Below the pieces are notes generated by a model. That model did not search any database. It saw only the letters and a program-made list of their open reading frames with translations, and was not told the origin of the DNA. 10,926 nt of DNA from Clostridia bacterium (lineage in GTDB: Bacteria; Bacillota; Clostridia; Oscillospirales; CAG-272): assembly GCA_017461825.1 (NCBI GenBank), contig JAFTXB010000166.1:1-10926 (forward strand), written 5' to 3'. How positions within the stretch are numbered: the stretch's first letter is position 1; each line of letters begins with the position of its first letter. Made by a program: the position numbers and the translations under genes. Positions 1-7,470 of this stretch are shown in pieces.

Positions 1-18
1 AACTTCTTTCAAGAAGTT
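1..18. repeat. Palindromic repeat, copy 1 (possibly cut by the window edge)
   Basis: This is a perfect inverted repeat with 8-bp arms AACTTCTT and AAGAAGTT around a TC spacer. It is followed by a pyrimidine-rich stretch and then the AAAGAAAGG ribosome binding site of rsmI. The same core occurs at 7477-7496, also upstream of an AAAGAAAGG site, so it is probably a dispersed element and not a gene-specific operator. The left flank is outside the window, so its full extent cannot be judged. Confidence 0.55.
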
Positions 19-47
19 TTCCCCCTCCCCCAAAGAAAGGATATACC

Positions 48-932
48 ATGAGTTCAGTCAAAAAAATAGAGAATGCGGCAAAGGAGAGAAACCGCGTGGA
101 GGCGGGGGTGTTGTACCTCGTTGCCACGCCGATCGGCAACCTTGCGGATCTGTCCGAGCGTGCCGTAAAGGTGCTTTCCGAGGTCGATTTTATCGCGGCG
201 GAGGACACGCGCAATTCGATGCGCCTGCTCTCTCACCTTGGCATCAGCAAGCCGATGGTGTCGTATTTTGAGCACAACAAGCGCGAGCGGGGCGAGCAGA
301 TTGCCGAGCGGCTTTTGGCAGGGGAGTCCTGCGCGCTGATCACCGACGCGGGTACGCCTGCGATCAGCGACCCCGGTGAGGATATGGTGGCGCTTTGCGC
401 CGAGCGGGGAATCGTTGTGTCGTCGATTCCGGGGCCCGTTGCGTCGATCGTGGCACTCACACTTTCGGGTCTTCCCACGGGGCGCTTTACCTTTGAGGGC
501 TTTTTGTCGGTTAACAAAGCAGAGCGGCGCGCACGGCTTGGAGAATTGAAGCAGGAGACGCGTACGATGCTTTTTCACGAGGCACCGCACAAGCTGAGGG
601 CAACGCTGAAGGATCTTTGCGCGGCGTTTGGAGGCACGCGTCGCATTGCCATCTGTCGCGAGCTGACCAATCTGAACGAAGAAGTTCTCCGTATGACGCT
701 GGAGGCTGCGGTGGCTTATTATGAAGCGCAGGAGCCGCGCGGAGAATACGTCTTGGTGGTGGAGGGTGCGTCTGTAACCGATGCAAAGACGGGCGCGTTT
801 TGGCAGGAGATGGAGATCCCCGACCACGTGGCGTATTACATCGGGCAGGGAATGTCAAAGATGGATGCCATCAAGCAGGCGGCAAAGGATCGCGGTGTGC
901 CGAAAAATGAGGTTTATCAAAAGGTTTTGTGA
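48..932 (+). CDS. rsmI: 16S rRNA (cytidine1402-2'-O)-methyltransferase RsmI
   Basis: RsmI is a cytoplasmic SAM-dependent enzyme that 2'-O-methylates C1402 in the decoding centre of 16S rRNA. The 294-aa protein has the family signatures in order: ATPIGNL (residues 26-32), AEDTR (51-55), ITDAGTPAISDPG (98-110) and SIPGP (126-130). These belong to the tetrapyrrole-methylase (SAM/corrin methyltransferase) fold. The last 40 or so residues resemble the small C-terminal RsmI domain. The ATG at 48 follows AAAGAAAGG with 7 nt spacing, the same arrangement as at 7521. This start gives a charged N-terminal extension of about 20 residues before the conserved core; a GTG at residue 17 behind AAGGAG is a possible alternative. 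The length is close to the usual 270-300 aa. It is a housekeeping gene unrelated to the downstream sugar operon. Confidence 0.96.
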   Translation: MSSVKKIENAAKERNRVEAGVLYLVATPIGNLADLSERAVKVLSEVDFIAAEDTRNSMRLLSHLGISKPMVSYFEHNKRERGEQIAERLLAGESCALITDAGTPAISDPGEDMVALCAERGIVVSSIPGPVASIVALTLSGLPTGRFTFEGFLSVNKAERRARLGELKQETRTMLFHEAPHKLRATLKDLCAAFGGTRRIAICRELTNLNEEVLRMTLEAAVAYYEAQEPRGEYVLVVEGASVTDAKTGAFWQEMEIPDHVAYYIGQGMSKMDAIKQAAKDRGVPKNEVYQKVL

Positions 933-956
933 GCAGGATTTTCGATAGCACGACGG

Positions 957-977
957 GATTTTGAATTTTTCAAAATC
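957..977. repeat. AT-rich inverted repeat between rsmI and mntP
   Basis: GATTTTGAA (957-965) pairs perfectly with TTCAAAATC (969-977) around a 3-nt TTT loop. The hairpin is AT-rich and has no immediate T-tract, so it is at best a weak attenuator or terminator. The 74-nt gap it sits in holds no convincing promoter and is too short for a complete yybP-ykoY manganese riboswitch, so mntP may be read through from rsmI. Confidence 0.35.
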
Positions 978-1006
978 ATAACATTTTTCAAACGGAGGAC
1001 GAAAAA

Positions 1007-1600
1007 ATGACTTACGATTTTCAATTTTTCTGTACGGCGATCCTTTTGGGCGTCGGACTTGCGATGGATGCTTTTTCGGTGTCTCTTGCAAACGGGCTCA
1101 ACGATCACGGGATGCGTGCCCGCAAGGCTTGCGGTATTGCGTGGCTGTTTGCGTTTTTTCAGGCGTTGATGCCAATGATCGGGTGGATCTGCATTCATAC
1201 CGTGGTGCAGTATTTTCAATCGTTTGAAAAATGGATCCCGTGGATCGCGTTGATCCTGCTTGCCTACATTGGCGGTAAAATGCTGATCGACGGCATCAAA
1301 AATAGGGATTGCGGTGAGGCAGAGCCGCAAAGACTCGGCTTTGGCGCGCTGATCGTGCAGGGAATTGCCACCTCCATTGACGCGTTGTCGGTTGGATTTA
1401 CCATTGCGGACTATGATCTGCCCGCCGCGCTGATTGCCGCCGTTGTGATCGCGCTTGTGACCTTCATCATCTGCCTTTGCGGTGTGTTGATCGGCAAAAA
1501 AATGGGCACCTGTCTTGCGGGAAAGGCGAGCATTTTCGGCGGTGTGATCTTGATCGGTATCGGCATTTGGATCTTTGTCAAAGGATTTTTCGGGCTTTAA
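1007..1600 (+). CDS. mntP: Manganese efflux pump MntP
   Basis: This is an inner-membrane Mn2+ exporter of the MntP/YebN (DUF204) family, which protects cells from excess manganese. The 197-aa protein has about six hydrophobic segments and the family's internal two-fold repeat. The first half carries GLAMDAFSVS (residues 17-26, Asp21) and the second carries ATSIDALSVG (121-130, Asp125); these membrane-embedded aspartates are the conserved transport residues. The length matches the usual 180-200 aa. The ATG is preceded by GGAGGA at 994-999 with 7 nt spacing. The gene lies 74 nt after rsmI on the same strand and ends just before a strong terminator. The regulatory RNA often found upstream of mntP genes is not visible here. 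Confidence 0.95.
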   Translation: MTYDFQFFCTAILLGVGLAMDAFSVSLANGLNDHGMRARKACGIAWLFAFFQALMPMIGWICIHTVVQYFQSFEKWIPWIALILLAYIGGKMLIDGIKNRDCGEAEPQRLGFGALIVQGIATSIDALSVGFTIADYDLPAALIAAVVIALVTFIICLCGVLIGKKMGTCLAGKASIFGGVILIGIGIWIFVKGFFGL

Positions 1601-1608
1601 TTGAATAC

Positions 1609-1644
1609 AAAAAGGAACAGATTTGGAGTGATCTGTTCCTTTTT
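1609..1644. terminator. Bidirectional intrinsic terminator (mntP and the araC-type gene)
   Basis: A 14-bp perfect stem, AAAAAGGAACAGAT (1609-1622) against ATCTGTTCCTTTTT (1631-1644), encloses an 8-nt loop. The arms end in T-tracts on both strands, so the hairpin can stop transcription from mntP (+) and from the convergent regulator (-), whose stop codon is at 1649-1651. Confidence 0.9.
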
Positions 1645-1648
1645 GCGC

Positions 1649-2425
1649 TTACGTATTTCGTTTATCAAAGCTTTCAAAGTCGTAGTGATAGTTGCCGGGG
1701 GTGCTGCATGTTCGTTTTTTGAATGCTGTGCGGAAATATTTGACATCGCTGAATCCGCACCGTGCGGCGATCTCCTTTTGCGAATAGTATTGCGTTTTGA
1801 GCAGGGAGAGGGCGTGGTTGATGCGGATCGAATCAAGATATTTTTTGGGACTGATACCGTAGCTTTCTCGAAATTTTCGGCGCAGGTAAGCTTCGCTGAC
1901 AAACAATTGTGCCGCCACGTCGGCGATTGACAGCCGCTGATCGGAAAAATGCGCTTTGAGGTATTCTGCCGCGCTGTAGGATAAACGGTCGACGTTGTTG
2001 CGTACGTCGGCACCGTCTGCCATCATTTTGGCAAGGATCTGATAAAAGATCGATGTTACCGTATATTTATAGCCGATCGGCTTTTTCTCCCAAAGGCTCA
2101 ATGCCGCCAAAAACATGGAGCGGTATTCCTCCGGATTCTCCGGATCAAATACGCTGATGTCATGTGTGGCGGAGTTATATAAGGTGAAGTGAATCACAAC
2201 TGTTTTTTCGCCGTCGGTGGTGCGGTCGTATTCGGTGTCCTGCGGTACAAACGCAATGCTTCCTGCTTTTGCAGGGAGCAATTTTTTTTGAAAAAAGCTG
2301 CTGTTTTGCGCCTCTAAACGAAACGAAAGCGCAGAAAACGGGCGCTTTTCGGTATGGATCTTTCGTTTTTTGCTTTGATAGATCATGACATCCAAAATGT
2401 CGGCGGCAATATCTCCGGGGAGCAT
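1649..2425 (-). CDS. AraC-family transcriptional regulator
   Basis: This is a cytoplasmic DNA-binding regulator, 258 aa from the chosen start. The N-terminal half resembles a small cupin-like sensor domain (LLPAKAGSIAFVPQDTEY, about residues 49-66). The C-terminal third is a typical AraC/XylS double helix-turn-helix: LSIADVAAQLFVSEAYLRRKF (165-185) and SQKEIAARCGFSDVKYFRTAF (215-235), followed by a TPxxY element. I start it at ATG 2425 because the minus strand reads AGGAGGT 6 nt upstream; the open frame extends to 2485, but those extra codons would overlap the gene's own -35 box. It is divergent from the GH10-like operon and shares a 150-bp control region with it, which is the usual layout for a local sugar-responsive activator. 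The inducer cannot be predicted. Confidence 0.9.
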   Translation of the reverse strand: MLPGDIAADILDVMIYQSKKRKIHTEKRPFSALSFRLEAQNSSFFQKKLLPAKAGSIAFVPQDTEYDRTTDGEKTVVIHFTLYNSATHDISVFDPENPEEYRSMFLAALSLWEKKPIGYKYTVTSIFYQILAKMMADGADVRNNVDRLSYSAAEYLKAHFSDQRLSIADVAAQLFVSEAYLRRKFRESYGISPKKYLDSIRINHALSLLKTQYYSQKEIAARCGFSDVKYFRTAFKKRTCSTPGNYHYDFESFDKRNT

Positions 2426-2456
2426 AGGGATACCTCCTTTTGTCGGTTGTGGTATC

Positions 2457-2485
2457 AGTATATCACAAATTGTATCGAAAATCAA
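2457..2485 (-). promoter_or_regulatory. Sigma-A promoter for the AraC-family regulator
   Basis: On the minus strand, TTGATT (2485-2480) and TATACT (2462-2457) are separated by exactly 17 bp. Both boxes are close to consensus. The start codon at 2425 is about 31 nt below the -10 box and has an AGGAGGT ribosome binding site. Confidence 0.75.
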
Positions 2486-2487
2486 CC

Positions 2488-2504
2488 CTTTTTTAGCAAA
2501 AAAG
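2488..2504. promoter_or_regulatory. A/T palindrome between divergent promoters, candidate operator
   Basis: CTTTTTT (2488-2494) and AAAAAAG (2498-2504) form a perfect 7-bp inverted repeat around AGC. With one bulge it extends to AACC and GGTT on the flanks. It sits exactly between the two outward-facing -35 boxes, where a regulator or curved DNA could affect both promoters. The A- and T-tracts could equally be UP elements. No regulator-site assignment can be made from sequence alone. Confidence 0.35.
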
Positions 2505-2507
2505 AGG

Positions 2508-2536
2508 TTGCTTTGGTTCGATAATCATGCTATAAT
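2508..2536 (+). promoter_or_regulatory. Sigma-A promoter of the GH10-like/sugar-acid operon
   Basis: TTGCTT (2508-2513) and a perfect TATAAT (2531-2536) are separated by 17 bp. Transcription would start around 2543, leaving a short leader that contains the strong ribosome binding site GAGGAGGGG (2562-2570) before ATG 2576. The -10 is perfect but the -35 is weaker, which fits positive control by the divergent AraC-type protein. Confidence 0.75.
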
Positions 2537-2575
2537 GAGAAAAACGATGTAAAAAATCTTTGAGGAGGGGTTGCT

Positions 2576-3934
2576 ATGACCATTGCTGAATTTCGCGCCG
2601 CCTGTATGGAAAAATTTGATGCGGCATCGCACGAGCTGAATGCACGCGCCAAGACGAACATCGAAAAGTACCGCAAGGGAGAGCGCACCCTGCGCCTGAT
2701 CGACAAGGACGGAAAGCCTCTTTCGGGGGCACGTGTGAAGGTGACACAAAAAACACACGATTTTAAATACGGCGCAAATATCTTTTTGCTCGATGAATTT
2801 GAAAGCGCGGATACCAACCGCAGATACCGTGAGCAGTTTGCGCAGTATTTCAATCTTGCAACCGTTCCGTTTTATTGGGAGGGAACCGAGCCCGATGAAG
2901 GTGTTTTGCGGTATGATAAAAACAGCAACAAGATCTATCGCCGTCCCGCACCCGATCTCTGTGTGGAATATTGTGAGCAAAACGGGATCCTGCCAAAGCT
3001 GCACTGCTTGTTCTATGATAAATTCATTCCCAATTGGTTGCCTAAGACTGACAGTGCCGCGATGTGGCGGCTTTATGAAAAGCGCTTTGCCGAGATTGCC
3101 GAGCGTTATGCGGGAAAAATGTACGAATTTGAAGTTTCCAATGAAATGATCTCGACATACAAGTGGAAAAAATGTTCAATTCTTTCTTATGAGCGCGACG
3201 CAACGCTTCGCATGTGGCAGATGGCGAGAAAGTACTTTCCAAACGAAACACTGGTGATCAACGACACCTATCCGCCCGACGTAGGCAGGGAGGGCTATTA
3301 TTCGCCTTATTATTTGATGATCGAAAATCTGCTCCGTCGGGGGGCTACCATTGATAAGGTGGGTGTGCAGAACCATATTTTTTGTGGGTGCAGAGCTTCA
3401 CAGGAAGAGGATCTGCCGCGATACATGAAGTTCTTCGATCCCGAGCTCAACCTGCGTGGGCTTGAGGTGCTTTCCTCATTTGGCAAGCCCTTGGAGATCA
3501 CCGAGGTCACGATTCCCACACTTGGGGAGGGAGAGGATGCCGAGCTGTTACAGGCGGAGATCCTTCGCACCCTGTACACCATGTGGTTTGCAACGCCTTT
3601 GATGGAGACGGTTGCATATTGGAATCTCGCCGATTTTACGGCATACGCCGAGCCGGGACATGATGAAAACAAGTGCCGCGCGGGGCTGTTTCACCACGAT
3701 ATGACCCCAAAGGCGGCGGCAAAAGAGCTGAAACGTCTATTTGAAGAAGAATGGCATACAGACGAAACGCTGGTTGCCGATGAGAATGGATGCGTTTGTT
3801 TCCGTGGCTTTTTCGGAGAGTATGACATGGAAATTGACGGAGAGAGGCTGTCATTTGGGATTCACAAGGGTCAGACGTGCTTCGGTACGTATAAAATAAA
3901 TAACAATCAGAATGAACGGGAGGATCGGACATGA
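2576..3934 (+). CDS. GH10-like glycoside hydrolase (xylanase-related), paralog 1
   Basis: This 452-aa protein has a glycoside hydrolase family 10 type barrel; that family is mostly endo-beta-1,4-xylanases with a retaining mechanism. Order seen: an N-terminal helical segment, a small beta domain (RTLRLIDKDGKPLSGARVKV, 37-56) of the kind often preceding GH10 barrels, the barrel (about 62-390), and a short C-terminal beta extension (FRGFFGEYDMEIDGE, 409-423). Asn189-Glu190 (EVSNE) fits the acid/base, Glu310 (EITEV) the nucleophile, and GVQNH (263-267) the conserved QxH strand. The canonical HTLVWHSQ region reads HCLFYDKF (143-150): His143 is kept, but the usual Trp and Gln contacts are Tyr147 and Phe150. 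There is no signal peptide, so it probably acts in the cytoplasm on imported oligosaccharides. It is first in the operon and overlaps the next gene by 4 bp (ATGA). True xylanase activity is unproven. Confidence 0.85.
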   Translation: MTIAEFRAACMEKFDAASHELNARAKTNIEKYRKGERTLRLIDKDGKPLSGARVKVTQKTHDFKYGANIFLLDEFESADTNRRYREQFAQYFNLATVPFYWEGTEPDEGVLRYDKNSNKIYRRPAPDLCVEYCEQNGILPKLHCLFYDKFIPNWLPKTDSAAMWRLYEKRFAEIAERYAGKMYEFEVSNEMISTYKWKKCSILSYERDATLRMWQMARKYFPNETLVINDTYPPDVGREGYYSPYYLMIENLLRRGATIDKVGVQNHIFCGCRASQEEDLPRYMKFFDPELNLRGLEVLSSFGKPLEITEVTIPTLGEGEDAELLQAEILRTLYTMWFATPLMETVAYWNLADFTAYAEPGHDENKCRAGLFHHDMTPKAAAKELKRLFEEEWHTDETLVADENGCVCFRGFFGEYDMEIDGERLSFGIHKGQTCFGTYKINNNQNEREDRT

Positions 3935-5274
3935 CGATCAATGAATTTCGTGTCGCTTGTATGGAAAAATTTGATGCGGCATCGCACGAGCTGAATGAAC
4001 GCACCAAGACAAATATCGAAAAATACCGAAAAGGAGAGCGCACTCTACGCTTGACCGACAAGGAGGGAAAGCCTTTGATTGGGGCATGTGTTAAGGTTAA
4101 GCAGAAAAACCACGATTTTAAGTATGGCGCTAACATCTTTTTGCTGGACGAGTTCAAAAATGAGGAAACAAACCACCGTTACCGTGAGAATTTCTGCAAA
4201 TATTTCAATCTGGCAACCGTTCCGTTTTACTGGGCGGAGCTCGAGCCCGAAGAGGGAAAGCCCCGTTTTGCGAAAGACAGCCCGAAGATCTATCGCCGTC
4301 CCGCACCCGATCTTTGCGTGGAGTACTGCGAGGAAAGCGGGATACTGCCAAAGCTGCACTGCCTCTATTATGACAAGTTTTTGCCCAACTGGGTGCCAAA
4401 GACCGACAGTGCAGCTATGTGGAGGCTCTACGAAAAGCGCTTTGCCGAGATCGCCGAGCGATACGCGGGGCGGATGTATGAGTTTGAAGTGACCAACGAG
4501 ATGCTTTTGGCCCATGGTTGGAAAACCGGCAACCGTTGTTCGGTGATTGCGGGCGAGCGCGATACGGGCATGAAAATGTGGCAAATGGCGCGCAAGTATT
4601 TCCCCAATGAAACGCTTGTCATCAATGAGGCAAATTATCTGCCTGATCTTGGCAAAATGGGATATGTGACGCCTTATTATATGATGCTTGATAATATGCT
4701 CTCAAAGGGGGCATCGATCGATAAGATCGGTGTTCAGAACCATATCTTCTGCGGTTCCAAGGGGCCTCAGGACGAGCAACTGCCATATTATATGAAGTAT
4801 TTTGATCCTGCGCTTTATGTCAAGGGGCTCGAGTACTTGAGTGAATTCGGCAAGCCCTTGGAGATCACCGAGACCACGATCCCGACCTTTGGAGAAGGAG
4901 AAGAGGCAGAGCAATTGCAGGCAGATCTGTTACGCGCGCTTTATACGCTGTGGTTTGCGACACCTATGATGGAGAGTATCATGTATTGGAATACTGCCGA
5001 CGGCACTGCATGGATCAATCCTCTTTGGGGTTCTAATGAAAACAACTGCCACGCGGGGCTATTCCACAACGATATGACACCAAAGCTCTCGGCGCGTGAG
5101 CTCAAGCGTTTGTTTGACGAAGAATGGCACACCGAGGAGACGCTTGTGACCGATGAGAACGGCTGTGTGACCTTCCGAGGCTTTTACGGAGAGTATGCCG
5201 CTGAAGTTAATGGAACGAGCCTGCAATTTGGATTGCATAAGGGCGATGCCCGTATGAGCCGCATGGTTCTTTGA
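3931..5274 (+). CDS. GH10-like glycoside hydrolase (xylanase-related), paralog 2
   Basis: This 447-aa protein is a tandem paralog of the preceding gene with the same architecture. The first 75 residues are identical at 65 positions, and a 40-bp stretch (2603-2642 and 3958-3997) is identical at DNA level, indicating a fairly recent duplication or gene conversion. The catalytic set is kept: TNE with Glu190, GVQNH ending at His271, and ITE with Glu314. It shares the HCLYYDKF variant of the canonical HTLVWHSQ segment. The largest difference from its partner is around 192-210, just after the acid/base residue, where this copy has a few extra residues, so the two may differ in subsite binding. It has no signal peptide. 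The start ATG overlaps the upstream TGA (ATGA, 3931-3934) behind GGGAGGA, so translational coupling is likely. Confidence 0.85.
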   Translation: MTINEFRVACMEKFDAASHELNERTKTNIEKYRKGERTLRLTDKEGKPLIGACVKVKQKNHDFKYGANIFLLDEFKNEETNHRYRENFCKYFNLATVPFYWAELEPEEGKPRFAKDSPKIYRRPAPDLCVEYCEESGILPKLHCLYYDKFLPNWVPKTDSAAMWRLYEKRFAEIAERYAGRMYEFEVTNEMLLAHGWKTGNRCSVIAGERDTGMKMWQMARKYFPNETLVINEANYLPDLGKMGYVTPYYMMLDNMLSKGASIDKIGVQNHIFCGSKGPQDEQLPYYMKYFDPALYVKGLEYLSEFGKPLEITETTIPTFGEGEEAEQLQADLLRALYTLWFATPMMESIMYWNTADGTAWINPLWGSNENNCHAGLFHNDMTPKLSARELKRLFDEEWHTEETLVTDENGCVTFRGFYGEYAAEVNGTSLQFGLHKGDARMSRMVL

Positions 5275-5322
5275 TTTGTTTTACTAAAATGATTGACAGG
5301 AATGAAAGAAAGGAATTTAACC

Positions 5323-6687
5323 TTGGAAAATAAACAGTACATTGCCGAGTCGGTCAACCGTTGCTCGGCACCGAGTGAATTGAAAATTACCGATATTCGC
5401 GTTTGTAATATTGACGGCATCCCGAAACACTGTATCCTTATCAAGGTCTACACCAATCAGGGAATCGTTGGCTATGGCGAGGTGCGTGACGCGTCGAGCG
5501 CGACCTATGCTTTGATGCTCAAGAGCCGTCTTGTTGGGGAAAATCCCCTGAATGTGGAAAAGCTCTTCCGCCGCATCAAGCAGTTTGGCAGTCACAGCCG
5601 TCAGGGCGGCGGTGTCTCGGGAATTGAGATCGCGCTTTGGGACATTGTTGGAAAGGCGTATGGGGTACCGATCTATCAGCTGCTCGGCGGCAAGTACCGC
5701 GATAAGGTACGCATTTACTGTGACACCGACGTGGACGGCAAGCACACCGGCACCGATATGGGCAACGCGCTCAAAAAAAGAATGGAGATGGGCTACACCT
5801 TTCTCAAAATGGATCTCGGTATTGAATTGATGCTGGATGAGCCGGGTTGCCTCAATGCTCCCTCCGGATTTTTGGAGGACATTAAAAAGTACTCCATGAA
5901 GGCGATCAACCACCAAAAGGGCTCGATCGACCGCGATATGATGCTTGGCAAAAACTACGAGGTCTTTACCATTCCGCACTATGCAACCGGTATCCATGTT
6001 ACCGAAAAGGGCATGGATTATCTGGAGAATTACGTCAAAGAGGTGCGTGACGTGATCGGCTATGAGGTGCCTCTTGCCATCGACCATTTCGGTCACGTGG
6101 CTGTCGAGGACTGCATCCGTTTTGCGCGTCGTCTTGAAAAATACAACATTGCATGGATGGAGGATATTTCTCCATGGCAGTACACCAACCACTTTAAGAA
6201 ATTGGCGGAGAACACCACCGTTCCCGTTTGTACGGGTGAGGATATTTATCTTGCCGAGAACTTTGAGCCCTTGATGGCGGCGGGAGCTGTGCAGGTGGTG
6301 CACCCCGATATGCTGACTGTTGGCGGCTTTGGCGAGATCAAAAAGGTTGCCGATCTGTGTGACAAATACGGTGTGGCAATGGCGATCCACATGGCGGAGT
6401 CTCCCATTGGTATGATGGCGGCGATCCATGCGGCGGCTGCCATTCAAAACGTGCTTGCCGTGGAATTCCACTCCACCGATTGCCCAAAGTGGAACGATCT
6501 CGCGCTGGGGATCGACAATCCTTTGATCGTGAATGGTTTTGCACGTGTACCCGATGCGCCCGGACTTGGCATTGAGGCGCTCAACGAGGAGCTGATCGCC
6601 GAGCATATCCATTCCAAGTATCCCGGTCAGTGGGAGCCGACTACCCAGTGGGATAACGAATGGGCAAACGACCGCGAGTGGTCGTGA
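5323..6687 (+). CDS. Enolase-superfamily (mandelate racemase/MLE-type) sugar-acid dehydratase-like protein
   Basis: Members of this superfamily abstract the alpha-proton of a carboxylate bound to Mg2+; many dehydrate sugar acids to 2-keto-3-deoxy acids. The N-terminal capping domain (about 18-125) ends in the typical GVSGIEIALWDIVGKAYGVP-like segment (97-116). In the barrel, KMD (162-164) fits the KxD/KxK base motif, Asp254, Glu280 and Glu306 fit the three metal ligands, and His356 (AIHMAES) is a candidate second catalytic base. About 90 residues separate the KxD motif from the first metal ligand, much more than the roughly 30 in mandelate racemase, so there is a sizeable insertion. I choose TTG at 5323 (454 aa) because AAAGAAAGG (5305-5313) lies 9 nt upstream; the in-frame ATG at 5302 would put that ribosome site inside the gene and has only a weak site of its own. 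Neighbours suggest aldonate dehydration; the substrate is unknown. Confidence 0.85.
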   Translation: MENKQYIAESVNRCSAPSELKITDIRVCNIDGIPKHCILIKVYTNQGIVGYGEVRDASSATYALMLKSRLVGENPLNVEKLFRRIKQFGSHSRQGGGVSGIEIALWDIVGKAYGVPIYQLLGGKYRDKVRIYCDTDVDGKHTGTDMGNALKKRMEMGYTFLKMDLGIELMLDEPGCLNAPSGFLEDIKKYSMKAINHQKGSIDRDMMLGKNYEVFTIPHYATGIHVTEKGMDYLENYVKEVRDVIGYEVPLAIDHFGHVAVEDCIRFARRLEKYNIAWMEDISPWQYTNHFKKLAENTTVPVCTGEDIYLAENFEPLMAAGAVQVVHPDMLTVGGFGEIKKVADLCDKYGVAMAIHMAESPIGMMAAIHAAAAIQNVLAVEFHSTDCPKWNDLALGIDNPLIVNGFARVPDAPGLGIEALNEELIAEHIHSKYPGQWEPTTQWDNEWANDREWS

Positions 6688-6697
6688 GGAGTGCGGA

Positions 6698-7408
6698 ATG
6701 AGGGTTCTGGTAACGGGCTCAACGCAGGGGATCGGGCTTGCTATGGCAAGTGCGTTTGTAAAAGAAGGTCATGAAGTGATTGTGCATTGCTCGTCCGACA
6801 TGGAAAAGGCGCAAAGGGTTGCGCGCGAGATCGGTGCATACGCGGCTGTTACGGCGGATTTTTCCAAGATCGATGAGGTCAAGGGGCTGTATGAAAAGAC
6901 GGGGGCTGTGGACTGTCTCATTCTCAACGCCAGCGTGCAATACAAGGAAAAGTGGGATGAGATCACCGAGGAAACCTTTGACAGGCAGATCAACGTCAAT
7001 CTCAAGAGTACGCTCTTTCTCATGCAGGCATATGCACCTGCAATGCGGGAGAGGGGCTTTGGCAGGATCGTGACGGTTGGAAGTGTCAATCAGTACCGCC
7101 GTCATCCCGAATTGCCGATGTATTCGGCAACCAAGTGCGCTGTATTCAGCTTGGTGCAAAACGCCGCAAAGCAATTGGCACCCTATGGCGTGACGGTCAA
7201 CAACATTGCCCCCGGTGCCATTGCAACACCGCGCAACGCCGATGTATATAATGATGACGAAAAGCGCAAAGGCGTGGAGCGTGTGATCCCCATGGGTCGC
7301 TTTGGAAGGCCCGAGGACTGTGTGGGAACGGTTTTGATGCTGTGTTCCGAGGCGGGGGCGTATATCACGGGTACGGACATCGTCATGGACGGCGGCATGC
7401 GGCTGTGA
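6698..7408 (+). CDS. Short-chain dehydrogenase/reductase (SDR)
   Basis: This 236-aa protein is a classical SDR, a cytoplasmic NAD(P)-dependent oxidoreductase acting on a hydroxyl or keto group. It shows the glycine-rich cofactor motif TGSTQGIG (6-13), NAS in place of the usual NAG (77-79), Asn100 in NVN, catalytic Ser129, and Tyr142-x3-Lys146 (YSATK), then PG after strand 6 (172-173) and the C-terminal GxxxxxDGG (224-233). The end of strand 2 reads HCSSD, without an obvious Asp to fix NAD preference, so cofactor choice is open. Its ATG lies 10 nt after the dehydratase stop, behind GAGGAG. In context it could oxidise the aldose (or its lactol) in the first step of an oxidative pathway, or act on the 2-keto-3-deoxy acid as in diketo-hydrolase routes. 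Confidence 0.92.
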   Translation: MRVLVTGSTQGIGLAMASAFVKEGHEVIVHCSSDMEKAQRVAREIGAYAAVTADFSKIDEVKGLYEKTGAVDCLILNASVQYKEKWDEITEETFDRQINVNLKSTLFLMQAYAPAMRERGFGRIVTVGSVNQYRRHPELPMYSATKCAVFSLVQNAAKQLAPYGVTVNNIAPGAIATPRNADVYNDDEKRKGVERVIPMGRFGRPEDCVGTVLMLCSEAGAYITGTDIVMDGGMRL

Positions 7409-7436
7409 TTGAGGAACGGATACTCGGTTTTATACA
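7409..7436 (+). promoter_or_regulatory. Weak candidate internal promoter upstream of the RraA-like gene
   Basis: TTGAGG (7409-7414) and TATACA (7431-7436) are 16 bp apart, directly after the SDR stop codon. Each box deviates from consensus. It could give some independent expression of the last two genes across the 112-nt gap, which is the only large gap in the operon. Confidence 0.3.
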
Positions 7437-7470
7437 ACATCCAAATAATTTTTTGTAAAGTTCTTGAAGG

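Noticed and set aside
54..827. 257-codon minus-strand frame opposite rsmI
   Set aside because: Arg/His-rich translation without domain features; rsmI on the other strand is unambiguous.
933..1006. yybP-ykoY manganese riboswitch upstream of mntP
   Set aside because: The gap is only 74 nt, and I see neither the conserved loops nor enough length; only an AT-rich hairpin is present.
1477..1722. 81-codon plus-strand frame overlapping the mntP end
   Set aside because: It is in a different frame inside mntP, passes through the terminator hairpin, and has no domain.
2470..2485. Catabolite-responsive element (cre) in the divergent control region
   Set aside because: The TTGTATCGAAAATCAA stretch has TTG/CAA ends and a central CG, but the spacing and symmetry do not fit the cre consensus.
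5317..6612. 431-codon open frame on the minus strand opposite the enolase-superfamily gene
   Set aside because: The composition is rich in His/Arg with no recognisable domain, and there is no suitable ribosome site. The plus strand encodes a clear enzyme with catalytic motifs, so this is a codon-structure shadow.
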